Below are positions 33,694-42,304 of a DNA stretch of 64,000 nucleotides, in pieces (within the stretch, counting starts at the first letter, position 1; every line of letters starts with the position of its first letter). This DNA comes from Ureibacillus aquaedulcis. Its GTDB lineage: Bacteria; Bacillota; Bacilli; Bacillales_A; Planococcaceae. The position numbers and the translations under genes were made by a program. Below the pieces are notes generated by a model, which saw nothing but the letters and a program-made list of their open reading frames with translations, ran no database searches and was not told where the DNA came from. The stretch spans positions 434,001-498,000 of the forward strand of contig NZ_JAUHTQ010000001.1 in assembly GCF_030418165.1 (NCBI RefSeq). Reading direction: 5' to 3'.

Positions 33694-34596
33694 TTGGAGC
33701 ATAAAGGGATATTACTAGAAAGTGGAACAAACGAACTTGAAATTGTCGAATTTGAAGTAGCTAATAATAAATTTGGTATTAATGTAATAAAGGTGAAAGA
33801 AATTATCCAACCAATTCCCGTTACTTTTATTCCACACGCACATCCCCATGTTGAAGGGATTGTACAGCTGCGTGGTGAAGTATTGCCTGTGGTTAATATG
33901 CTTAAAGTATTAGGAATTTCGAGTGCTGCATTTAGTGCACAGCAAAAATATATTGTTGCTGAATTTAATAAGCAAAAAGTTGTATTCCATGTAGATAATG
34001 TAACGCAAATACACCGAATTTCCTGGAATGAAATCGAAAAGCCTTCAGATATGTATCAGGGCGGTTCAAGCCAGGTGATTGGAGTTATTAAACAACAAGA
34101 CACAATGATCTTATTATTAGACTTTGAAAAAATCATGGTCGACATCAATCCAGACTCTGGTATAAACGTGGATTCCGTCAAAAAATTAGGAAAGCGTGAC
34201 CATTCTGAAAAGAAAATCATCATTGCCGAGGATTCGCCGCTACTTAGAAAGCTATTGCATGATACGATGCATGAAGCAGGCTATGTTAACCTGGAATTCT
34301 TTGAAAATGGGCATGATGCCTACGAATATCTTGAATCATTGCTACGTACAGGCAGTAATATCGAAGAGCATGTACAGTTAGTCGTGACAGATATCGAGAT
34401 GCCACAAATGGATGGGCATCATTTCACTAAAAAGGTAAAATCTCACCCTTCATTAGCGAAGCTTCCAGTTATCATTTTCTCGAGCTTAATTACTGATGAT
34501 CTTCGTCATAAAGGGGAAGTAGTGGGTGCCGAGGAGCAAATCAGCAAACCTGAAATCGCGGAGCTAATTTTAAAAGTAGATGAGTTAATCTTATAA
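33694..34596 (+). CDS. cheV: Chemotaxis coupling/response protein CheV
   Basis: 300 aa with a CheW domain (about 15-150, VEGIVQLRGEVLPVVNM) and a C-terminal receiver domain (about 170-295) with the phosphorylated aspartate in VVTDIEMPQMDG and lysine in ISKPEI. It couples chemoreceptors to CheA and takes part in adaptation. TTG start with AAGGAAAGAG upstream. Presence implies a motile, chemotactic organism. It is not in a che operon here, as in B. subtilis. Confidence 0.92.
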   Translation: MEHKGILLESGTNELEIVEFEVANNKFGINVIKVKEIIQPIPVTFIPHAHPHVEGIVQLRGEVLPVVNMLKVLGISSAAFSAQQKYIVAEFNKQKVVFHVDNVTQIHRISWNEIEKPSDMYQGGSSQVIGVIKQQDTMILLLDFEKIMVDINPDSGINVDSVKKLGKRDHSEKKIIIAEDSPLLRKLLHDTMHEAGYVNLEFFENGHDAYEYLESLLRTGSNIEEHVQLVVTDIEMPQMDGHHFTKKVKSHPSLAKLPVIIFSSLITDDLRHKGEVVGAEEQISKPEIAELILKVDELIL

Positions 34597-34677
34597 CAAA
34601 GCATATTTTAGGGTATCCATTAAATATATATTTTTATTTAGTAAGGCTCTTCCAATTCGCGAATTGATTTACATTTA

Positions 34678-34724
34678 GAACACGGTCGGATACCTTCAAG
34701 GTTCTTCGGCCGTGTTCTTTTATC
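34678..34724 (+). terminator. Terminator of cheV
   Basis: GAACACGG pairs with CCGTGTTC, enclosing a second small stem (CCTTCAAGG), followed by TTTTATCTT. A 14-bp perfect palindrome, CAATTCGCGAATTG, lies just upstream at 34653-34666. Confidence 0.75.
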
Positions 34725-34807
34725 TTCCCGCGTTTAAAGTTTGAATTAGTAAACCATTCTTTAGGGTATAGGGGAGTGTGCCTTCCATATGAAATTTCAA
34801 AGAGAGA

Positions 34808-36370
34808 GTGATAACTATCGAAAATATGGAAAATTTAAAAACAGCCATCATTGATATCGGTTCAAATACAATTCGTCTTGTGCTTTATAAATATAATAGA
34901 CTTGAAGGATTGAGAGAATTCGGAAATATAAAAACAGTTGCAAGATTACGAACCTACCTGCAAGAGAACGGTGATATGTCAGAAGAGGGTATTTTGCTGT
35001 TAGCAGAGACCTTGAGCTCATTTAAAAAGATTATTGATGATTACAAAGTAAGTGATATAAAAGCAACTGCAACCGCTGCAATTCGCCAAGCCAGAAATAA
35101 CCAGCAGATTATTGAACGCATGGAAAAAGAGACTGGCATTTTAATTGATTTGTTATCCGAGGAAGAAGAAGCATATTTTGGATTTCTTGCAGTAGCTCAT
35201 TCTATTGATACAAAATCCGCTGTTACAATTGATATTGGTGGTGGTTCAACAGAAATCACGCTATTTAAAGATAAAAAATTGCAAAAGACAATTAGTTTTC
35301 CTTTTGGTACCGTTTCTCTAAAAGAAATGTTCGTTTCTGGTGAAGTAATCAGTAAAGAGGAAAAGGAATTGTTGCAACAGTATATAAGAGGGCAATTTGA
35401 AAAGCTGGACTGGGTTAAGCAGGTTGGAATCCCGATCATAGGAATCGGCGGTAGTGCACGAAATATCGCACAGATTCACCAACAGTTAATTGATTACCCG
35501 ATATCAGGAGTTCATCAATACGAAGTAAAAATCGACGAGCTGGCAACTTTAAGTAATTATTTGGAAAAGATGACGTTCGAACAATTGAAACAATTGGACG
35601 GGCTTTCCTCTGATCGAGCGGATATTATTGGAATTGCTTTGGAGGTATTTAAAGAGTTGATGACCCTTGTCGATGCAAAGGTATTTCAAATAAGTAAAAA
35701 GGGCTTGCGTGAAGGTTTAATCTATAATCGGGTACTACAAAGCAATCCTGGTGCTTTTGATAAGTACAATGTTTTTGAAGGGTATGCCAGACGGATTACC
35801 TATGAATATGGGCGTTCTGAAAAAGAAAGTATCTTCCTGCGATTAATGACAGAGCAATTTTACAAAGAATGCTGCCGACTAGGATTATTCGAATATAACG
35901 AAAAGCACCTTGAACTATTGAGGAGAGCTGCTGCGGTATATGCCATCGGTGAGTATATTGAACAAGATTCATCCAGTCAGCATACTTTTTATTTGCTTGC
36001 GAACCAATCCATCTTAGGAATGAATCATGTAGAACGTGTGAAACTGGCGCTGCTCGCATCTTATAAAAATAAAGATTATTTCAGAAGATTTTCGGCTCGT
36101 TTTATCACTTGGATTTCAAGAGAAGAGTTAAAAACACTGCGAGATTTCGGAGCCATGCTGAAATTTATTTACGCTTTAAATGTTTCCAAGCGCAATATTG
36201 TGGAATCCATAGAGCTGCAAAAAATAGATGAAGTCATTCATGTAATTGTAGAGGCAACGCATCTGCCAATGGCCGAAATCTATCAAAGTGAACGACAGAA
36301 AAAACATATTGAACGCCTATTTAAAAAGCCTGTGCAAATTCATTTTTATAAAAAGGGTGAAAAGAAATGA
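34808..36370 (+). CDS. ppx: Exopolyphosphatase, Ppx/GppA family
   Basis: 520 aa. Hydrolyses terminal phosphates from polyphosphate (and possibly pppGpp). Motifs of the actin-like ASKHA fold: IIDIGSNTIRLVLY at the N-terminus and DIGGGSTEITLF, followed by the HD-like C-terminal domain (~300-500). The GTG at 34808 could be replaced by ATG at 34826 (starting MENLKTAIID); neither has an ideal Shine-Dalgarno. The stop overlaps ppk by 4 bases (ATGA), so the two are translationally coupled. Confidence 0.9.
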   Translation: MITIENMENLKTAIIDIGSNTIRLVLYKYNRLEGLREFGNIKTVARLRTYLQENGDMSEEGILLLAETLSSFKKIIDDYKVSDIKATATAAIRQARNNQQIIERMEKETGILIDLLSEEEEAYFGFLAVAHSIDTKSAVTIDIGGGSTEITLFKDKKLQKTISFPFGTVSLKEMFVSGEVISKEEKELLQQYIRGQFEKLDWVKQVGIPIIGIGGSARNIAQIHQQLIDYPISGVHQYEVKIDELATLSNYLEKMTFEQLKQLDGLSSDRADIIGIALEVFKELMTLVDAKVFQISKKGLREGLIYNRVLQSNPGAFDKYNVFEGYARRITYEYGRSEKESIFLRLMTEQFYKECCRLGLFEYNEKHLELLRRAAAVYAIGEYIEQDSSSQHTFYLLANQSILGMNHVERVKLALLASYKNKDYFRRFSARFITWISREELKTLRDFGAMLKFIYALNVSKRNIVESIELQKIDEVIHVIVEATHLPMAEIYQSERQKKHIERLFKKPVQIHFYKKGEKK

Positions 36371-38529
36371 CTACTGAAATAAAGTTGGACCCTCATGGAG
36401 AGAACAATAATAATGTGTGGACTGATCAAGAGCAAATGTTGGAGGAAATTGCTAAACCGCAATATTACAATAACCGTGAACTTAGCTGGTTGGCATTTAA
36501 TGAACGTGTATTGGAAGAAGCGGAAGATGCAACAAATCCCTTGCTTGAAAGGCTGAGATTTTTAGCTATATTCAGCTCTAATCTAGATGAGTTTTTCATG
36601 GTTCGTGTGGCGGGATTACAGGACCAGGTAAGAGCAGGTTTTTATAAACCCGAGAATAAGTCCGGTCTCACACCAAAGGAGCAGCTGGCGAGAATCGCTC
36701 AAATGACCCAAGATCTTGTTCGAAGGCAAATGGAAGTGTTCCGTTATCTTGTATACGATTTATTGCCCCAAGAGAAAGTATATGTTCGTGAATTTAAAGC
36801 TTTGAATGAATCTCAAAAACAATTTGTAAATGAATTGTTTGAAGAGACGATCTTCCCGGTACTCACGCCGGTAGCTGTTGATGCATACCGGCCATTTCCT
36901 ACTCTGATTGGGAAGACATTAAACTTATTAGTGATGCTTGAAGAAAATAATATGTATAGTGAGCACAGTGAAAAAGTAGCCATTGTGCAGGTTCCCTCTG
37001 TTTTGGACCGTTATATCGAAGTGCCGAGTGAAAAGGGAGAAAAGGTTTTTGTTTTATTGGAAGACGTCATCTCTTCACATATCGAGAAACTTTTCTATGG
37101 CTATAATGTGAAGTCTATTCAAGCTTTCCGTTTAACTCGAAATGCGGATTTGACCATTCATGAAGAAGGTGCCAGGGACTTACTTGTAGAGATTGAAAAA
37201 GAACTGAAAAAGCGAAAATGGGGCGTTGGCAGCCGATTAGAGGTACGTAACGGCGAAATCAGTGATGAGGTTCTTGACTATCTATTAGAAGAATTTGAGA
37301 TTCAGGAATCGGATGTCTTTAAAATCGGCGGACCGCTTGATTTAACTTTCCTTTTTAGTTTTGTAAAGAAAATCTCGGTCGGACGAGAGCACTTACAATA
37401 TGAAAGCTTCATACCGCTTCGTCCTAAAGATCTAGCGTCAGATGAAAATATTTTTGAAAAGGCCCTAACACAGGATATCTTTTTCCATCACCCTTATGAA
37501 TCCTTTGAACCGATTGTTGATTTTGTGACGGAAGCTGCATCGGATCCATCTGTTTTAGCTATCAAACAAACTCTGTACCGTGTTAGTGGGAATTCACCAA
37601 TTATTCATGCACTGAAACAAGCAGCGGAGAATGGGAAACAGGTGACGGTTCTAGTTGAGTTAAAAGCTAGATTTGATGAAGAAAACAATGTCCATTGGGC
37701 GAAAGAATTAGAGCAAGCTGGATGCCTAGTGATATATGGAATGAATAATCTAAAAACACATTCTAAAATTACACTGGTTGTTCGCCAAAATAATGGAAAA
37801 ATCGAGCGTTTTGTTCATCTAGGTACAGGAAACTATAATGACGCCACTGCCAAGATTTATACAGATATGGGGATTATCACGTCAGTGAAGGAATTTGGCA
37901 TTGATGCTACAAACTTCTTTAATTATTTAAGTGGGTATACAGAAAAACCTGAATTCCATCATCTCGTTGTTGCACCATTTGATATAAGAGATGAGTTTAT
38001 TGAATTAATAGATGAAGAAATCCGCTGCCATAAAAAGTTTGGAAATGGATTTATTCGTGCAAAAATGAATTCCCTAACAGATAAAGATCTAATTATGAAG
38101 TTCTACGAGGCCTCGATAAATGGCGTTAAAGTTGAACTAGTTATAAGGGGTATTTGTTGTTTGCGCCCAGGTATTAAAGGGATTAGTGAAAACATTACAG
38201 TTACAAGTATCGTTGCCCGCTTCCTGGAGCACACAAGAATTTATTGGTTCCATCATAACGGAGAAAACAAGATCTACTTATCTTCTGCGGATTTAATGAC
38301 GCGCAACATGGTGAAGCGTGTTGAAATATTATTCCCGCTATATTCGAATGATATCAAGGAGAGATTAATGGAAATTTTGATGACGCAAATAGCGGATAAC
38401 GTCAAGGCCCGTATTCAAGATTCCACAGGGGAATATCATTATAAGGAAGTAGATCCTTCAGATATTCGGATAAATTCTCAGGAGCAGTTTTTACTAGAAG
38501 CAATGAGTACAGTGGTAGTGGAAGAATAG
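36367..38529 (+). CDS. ppk: Polyphosphate kinase 1
   Basis: 720 aa, full length. Makes polyphosphate from ATP, membrane-associated in the cytoplasm. The N-terminal domain (ELSWLAFNERVLEEAED) and the phospholipase D-like catalytic half are complete. The auto-phosphorylated histidine lies in KTHSKITLVVR and nearby HLGTGNYND; the second active segment is YLSSADLMTRN. B. subtilis lacks Ppk1, so this ppx-ppk pair is an added block compared with that reference. Confidence 0.95.
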   Translation: MTTEIKLDPHGENNNNVWTDQEQMLEEIAKPQYYNNRELSWLAFNERVLEEAEDATNPLLERLRFLAIFSSNLDEFFMVRVAGLQDQVRAGFYKPENKSGLTPKEQLARIAQMTQDLVRRQMEVFRYLVYDLLPQEKVYVREFKALNESQKQFVNELFEETIFPVLTPVAVDAYRPFPTLIGKTLNLLVMLEENNMYSEHSEKVAIVQVPSVLDRYIEVPSEKGEKVFVLLEDVISSHIEKLFYGYNVKSIQAFRLTRNADLTIHEEGARDLLVEIEKELKKRKWGVGSRLEVRNGEISDEVLDYLLEEFEIQESDVFKIGGPLDLTFLFSFVKKISVGREHLQYESFIPLRPKDLASDENIFEKALTQDIFFHHPYESFEPIVDFVTEAASDPSVLAIKQTLYRVSGNSPIIHALKQAAENGKQVTVLVELKARFDEENNVHWAKELEQAGCLVIYGMNNLKTHSKITLVVRQNNGKIERFVHLGTGNYNDATAKIYTDMGIITSVKEFGIDATNFFNYLSGYTEKPEFHHLVVAPFDIRDEFIELIDEEIRCHKKFGNGFIRAKMNSLTDKDLIMKFYEASINGVKVELVIRGICCLRPGIKGISENITVTSIVARFLEHTRIYWFHHNGENKIYLSSADLMTRNMVKRVEILFPLYSNDIKERLMEILMTQIADNVKARIQDSTGEYHYKEVDPSDIRINSQEQFLLEAMSTVVVEE

Positions 38530-38566
38530 AATTATTGAAGTGTATTTATTTTTTTTAAAAAATATT

Positions 38567-38600
38567 GTCTCCCACCTTTTTTGGTGGGAGGGGTATTTTG
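38567..38600 (+). terminator. Probable terminator of ppx-ppk
   Basis: CTCCCACC pairs with GGTGGGAG across a T-rich loop, with a weak tail GGGTATTTTG. Confidence 0.5.
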
Positions 38601-38767
38601 ATAGGTACATATTCATAGGTGGGTATACAATTTTACAGTGAAGTTGATTTAGTTGTACAAATGACCTAAAATTAAATGGAAATATAAATATTTTTTGGAT
38701 TATAGTGTTATAATATATCTAAATTTTTATTTTTTTGCATCACGTCATGTAGCTACGGGGGATATCA

Positions 38768-40417
38768 ATGATTACTTTTCCAACAAAAGAGTTTGAAAAC
38801 TTTTTGCAAGATATGATGAAACTAAATCCATTTGATTCGGTCGTCATCTTAAAAAGACAGAATGGAAGAGAGTTTACTGTAGAAATGATTAATTCGAATG
38901 CCTCTATTCTTTCCCCTATTCCTTATGTGAAAGGAATGGATGCAAGAGCATTTTTTCAGTGGATGAATTGGGATGACTTGAAAGAATTGCTCCATAATCC
39001 AAAGGAAGAAATTGATTTTATCTCCATTGATCATAAAAAACAACTATCCATCTATATTCAACCGATTGCGACCTTCACTGAACAATACTTTGCAATCATT
39101 ATGAAAGAAGTAAATGAAGAAAAAACTACTTATAGCCTGTTTACTTTTCAAAATGAAAATACTGGTCTACTTAACAAGAGGGCGTTAAATATTAAGTGGA
39201 ATGAGCACTACCAAAATTATAATGATTCCCGCCATATTTCTTTGTTATTAGTAGACTTGGATCGCTTCAAAAAATACAATGAGTCACTGGGGAAGCAAAA
39301 AGCCGATGAAATGATCAAGCAGATAAGCGACCGCTTTAATCAAGTTCGAAGCGAATCTTGCGAGCTTTATCATTATTCCGGAGACGAATTTTTATTTTTA
39401 GTGCGCCATTCTCTCCGTGAAGAGGTTGAGCTGGTCGTCAATAAAATTTATGAACTGCTAAAGGAACCTTTCTTGATTGATGTACATGAGTATTTCGTTA
39501 CTTGTTCCATTGGCATTTCAACCATTTCATCAAATGAAGGTCGAGATTTAGAGACTTTACTGCTTCAGGCTGAACAAGCATTATTCTATGTGAAAAAACA
39601 CGGACGGGCTCATTTTAGATTTTATCGCGAGGAAATGAGCCACACTTTCAAAAATGAAGTGTTGATGGAGGCTCATCTACGAAGGGCCATTGACTTGAAT
39701 GAACTCTCGCTGCATCTGCAGCCGCAAATTGATTTCGATACATATGACATTGACAGTTTTGAAGCACTGATCAGATGGAATAATCCGAAGTTTGGATTTG
39801 TACCCCCCTCACAATTTATTCCCATTGCCGAATCGTCGGGCCAAATTATCCAGATTGGGGAATGGGTATTAGAGCAGGTTTGCAGGTATCAGCAGGAATG
39901 GAAGGCAAAGGGCTACAGACCCGTTCGGATTGCGGTCAACATTTCACCAAAACAATTCAAACAAGAAAATTTTGCTGAAAAGGTGAAACGCGTTATCCGA
40001 AAATACGATGTCGAGCCAAAGTATATTGAACTGGAAATCACGGAAAGCTCGATGGTCAACGTGGATGAAACCGAAAGCATCCTGAAAAACTTAAAAGCTT
40101 TAGGTGTATTTGTGTCTGTAGATGATTTTGGAACAGGCTACTCCTCATTAAGCTATTTAAAAAAGTATCCGATCGATATTATCAAGATCGATCAGTCTTT
40201 TATAGCTGATTTAAATAAAGACGACAAAAATGAGGCCATTGTAAAAGCAATCATCGCCCTCTCCCAAAATCTTGAAATGGATGTCATCGCGGAAGGCGTA
40301 GAAGAAATCTCGCAAGAAAATTTCCTGAAACTTCATCAATGCAAAAAAGGCCAGGGCTACCTATATAACAAACCCCTCCCCGTTGAAGAAATCGTAGAAA
40401 AATACCTAGCCAAATAA
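38768..40417 (+). CDS. GGDEF-EAL protein with degenerate cyclase motif, probable c-di-GMP phosphodiesterase
   Basis: 549-aa cytosolic protein: an N-terminal sensor of about 130 residues, a GGDEF domain (about 135-300), and a complete EAL domain (about 310-545). The cyclase motif is SGDEF at residues 204-208 in place of GGDEF, so diguanylate cyclase activity is doubtful. The EAL side is intact: EALIRW at 332, the metal ligands in ITESSM, and DDFGTGYSSLSYLK. Likely role is c-di-GMP breakdown, perhaps with the GGDEF as a GTP sensor. No membrane segment is seen. It has its own ATG with ACGGGGG upstream. Confidence 0.85.
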   Translation: MITFPTKEFENFLQDMMKLNPFDSVVILKRQNGREFTVEMINSNASILSPIPYVKGMDARAFFQWMNWDDLKELLHNPKEEIDFISIDHKKQLSIYIQPIATFTEQYFAIIMKEVNEEKTTYSLFTFQNENTGLLNKRALNIKWNEHYQNYNDSRHISLLLVDLDRFKKYNESLGKQKADEMIKQISDRFNQVRSESCELYHYSGDEFLFLVRHSLREEVELVVNKIYELLKEPFLIDVHEYFVTCSIGISTISSNEGRDLETLLLQAEQALFYVKKHGRAHFRFYREEMSHTFKNEVLMEAHLRRAIDLNELSLHLQPQIDFDTYDIDSFEALIRWNNPKFGFVPPSQFIPIAESSGQIIQIGEWVLEQVCRYQQEWKAKGYRPVRIAVNISPKQFKQENFAEKVKRVIRKYDVEPKYIELEITESSMVNVDETESILKNLKALGVFVSVDDFGTGYSSLSYLKKYPIDIIKIDQSFIADLNKDDKNEAIVKAIIALSQNLEMDVIAEGVEEISQENFLKLHQCKKGQGYLYNKPLPVEEIVEKYLAK

Positions 40418-40421
40418 CCCG

Positions 40422-40466
40422 AACCAACAAATTTTATGGACAGTAGAATTTGTTGGTTTTTTTGTA
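40422..40466. terminator. Terminator between EAL gene and NERD gene
   Basis: AACCAACAAATT pairs with AATTTGTTGGTT, then seven T on the plus strand. It serves the EAL gene; the NERD gene converges on it. Confidence 0.85.
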
Positions 40467-40513
40467 TTTTGGGGTGGTTTATAAAAAGGGAAGAATAAAT
40501 TTTTTATAAGGAT

Positions 40514-41362
40514 CTAAGAGTAATAGCTCCATCGTTTGGTACCGATTTTTTTGAAATGCTTACCGAGAATTCTTTGCATTGTCTTTTTGGAAGGTGCAAT
40601 ATTACACCATTCATAACTTTTATTAGTTGTTATTTTTTCTAGTGGAAATAGTATTCTAAATTCCTGAAGTGTACGAAGTACTGCAGTTTCAATCTTTTCT
40701 ATGTTGCCGCAATTAAGACAAGTTACATTTCCACTATATCTAGTTGTGCTAGTAGAGAAAGATTCACAAATACCACATTTAAGCCCTTTTTGTAACTGGT
40801 GATATTCATAAGATGGCATTTGCTGTAGTGGATGTTCGGAAATATGTTGATTAACTAGTTTTTCTGCAAGATTTTTATATCTTTTATTTAGTATAGATTG
40901 TTGTGAATTTAGTTTTTTTATAAGTAGATTAAGTTGTGTAGGTAAAATAAATGGCTTGTCTAAGGGGGCATTGTATAATGTAAATCCTGGGTTGATAAAG
41001 ATTACTGAGGCTTGAATGGGAATAGAGTAATTAAATTTGATTAACCATTGGCGAAGTAATGATTCCGTTCGTTGTAATTGAGTTAGTGGATTAGAAATTT
41101 CGAACCGGTCTTTCCGGAAGAATTGATTAGACTCAAAATAAAAATCACCGGTATAATTTTTTATTTCGAACAAATGAATTCGATTATTCATGATAAGCAG
41201 GGTGTCAACTTGAAATGTTTGATTATTTACCAAGAGTAGTAGGTCATTCAAAACTAAACAATCACACTCAAGGTTATGTAGTAGTGCGTCAAAAAGTTGC
41301 TCTCCTTCGTAACCTTTAGAAAGATTATAGTAGTTTTGTTGATCGGTCTTTGACAATGCCAT
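40514..41362 (-). CDS. NERD-domain protein with C-terminal zinc ribbon
   Basis: 282 aa. The N-terminal NERD (nuclease-related) domain spans about residues 15-130 with the probable metal-binding triad in YEGEQLFDALL, VDTLLIMNNRIHLFEIKNYTGDF (the D...ExK pattern). A zinc ribbon near residues 195-220 is CGICESFS...CLNCGN. A basic tail follows. This could bind or cut nucleic acid. No toxin partner is near, but a 51-bp tandem array begins 200 bases upstream of its start. Role uncertain; the family is common as a single gene in Bacilli. Confidence 0.8.
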   Translation of the reverse strand: MALSKTDQQNYYNLSKGYEGEQLFDALLHNLECDCLVLNDLLLLVNNQTFQVDTLLIMNNRIHLFEIKNYTGDFYFESNQFFRKDRFEISNPLTQLQRTESLLRQWLIKFNYSIPIQASVIFINPGFTLYNAPLDKPFILPTQLNLLIKKLNSQQSILNKRYKNLAEKLVNQHISEHPLQQMPSYEYHQLQKGLKCGICESFSTSTTRYSGNVTCLNCGNIEKIETAVLRTLQEFRILFPLEKITTNKSYEWCNIAPSKKTMQRILGKHFKKIGTKRWSYYS

Positions 41363-41573
41363 TCTAGATTTTAAAGTTCTTAGAAGAAGTAGTTGTGATG
41401 GTTCTTGCCGAGATTTATAAATCAGAAGCTTCTCATCCTTTCATCTTTTTATAACACTATTTTATTTTAAAATTATGTATCTTTCTATTATTTTATAAAA
41501 GTTTGTCATGTAATTTATGAAGAAAAATATTTGAGGAAGCAGGTTAACTTTGTCTATAACAAGATGTCATAAA

Positions 41574-42120
41574 GACAAATACTTAGGATCCAGTTTGAAT
41601 TTGATTTGTTTAATAGTAGCGACTACAAGGACATATATTGTGGAAACAGATTGAGATTGTCTAATAGAAGCGGCCTCAAAGACAAATATTTGAGGACCAG
41701 CTTAGACTTGTCTAATAGAAGAGGGCTCAAAGACAAATACTTTGGGACCAGCTTAAACTTGTCTAATAGAAGTGGCCTCATAGACAAATATTTGGGAAAC
41801 AGCTTAGACTTGTCTAATAGAGGGGGTCTTAAAGACAAATATTTAGGAAACAGCTTAGACTTGTCTAATAGATGAGATCTCAAAGACAAATATTTGAGGA
41901 CCAGCTTAGACTTGTCTAATAGAAGAGGTCTCAAAGACAAATATTTGGAGACCAGCTTAAACTTGTCTAATAGAGGAGGTCTTAAAGACAAATATTCGGG
42001 AAACAGCTTAAGCTTGTCTAATAGAAGCGATCTCAAAGACAAATATTAAGGAAACAGCTTAGACTTGTCTAATAGAAGTGACTTCAGGGACAAGTACTCA
42101 AGAAACTACTTAAGATTGTC
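41574..42120. repeat. 51-bp tandem repeat array, about eleven units
   Basis: GACAAAT (or variant) recurs at 41574, 41630, 41681, 41732, 41783, 41834, 41885, 41936, 41987, 42038 and 42089: exactly 51 bp apart except the first step (56). Each unit holds GACAAATA, TTTGG or TTGAGG, AAACAGCTTA or ACCAGCTTA, GACTTGTCTAATAGA, and a variable GGTCTCAAA-like end. TTGTCT and AGACAA form a 6-bp inverted repeat 17 bases apart in most units, so an RNA or cruciform hairpin is possible. 51 is a multiple of three, so both strands stay open for long stretches; no Shine-Dalgarno supports translation. A degraded TGTCCAATAGAAA copy lies near 42166. Confidence 0.95.
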
Positions 42121-42262
42121 TTTATAGGAGTTGTCTTAGGCTTAAATGTTTTGTAGCTGAACTACATTTGTCCAATAGAAAACTTCTAGCACCCCCCCTT
42201 TATTTATCAATAAATTCAGAAAACTGGATATACATCACTGTAAATATATAGTAATATGAAAC

Positions 42263-42280
42263 TGAATGAACATTCATTTT
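42263..42280. promoter_or_regulatory. FadR-type operator upstream of fadH
   Basis: TGAATGAACATTCATTTT is an imperfect palindrome (TGAATG...CATTCA) that resembles the fatty-acid degradation repressor FadR (TetR family) site. fadH is a member of the B. subtilis FadR regulon. Long-chain acyl-CoA would relieve repression. Confidence 0.7.
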
Positions 42281-42304
42281 CAAAAAGGGGCAGGGGGAGT
42301 TGTC

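Noticed and set aside
41606-42042. Open frames on both strands across the 51-bp array (17-residue protein repeats)
   Set aside because: Period is a multiple of three, so open frames are expected on several strands; no ribosome site and odd composition.
42266-42304. Upstream ATG start for fadH
   Set aside because: It lies inside the FadR-type operator; the CAGGGGGAG ribosome site serves ATG 42305/42308.
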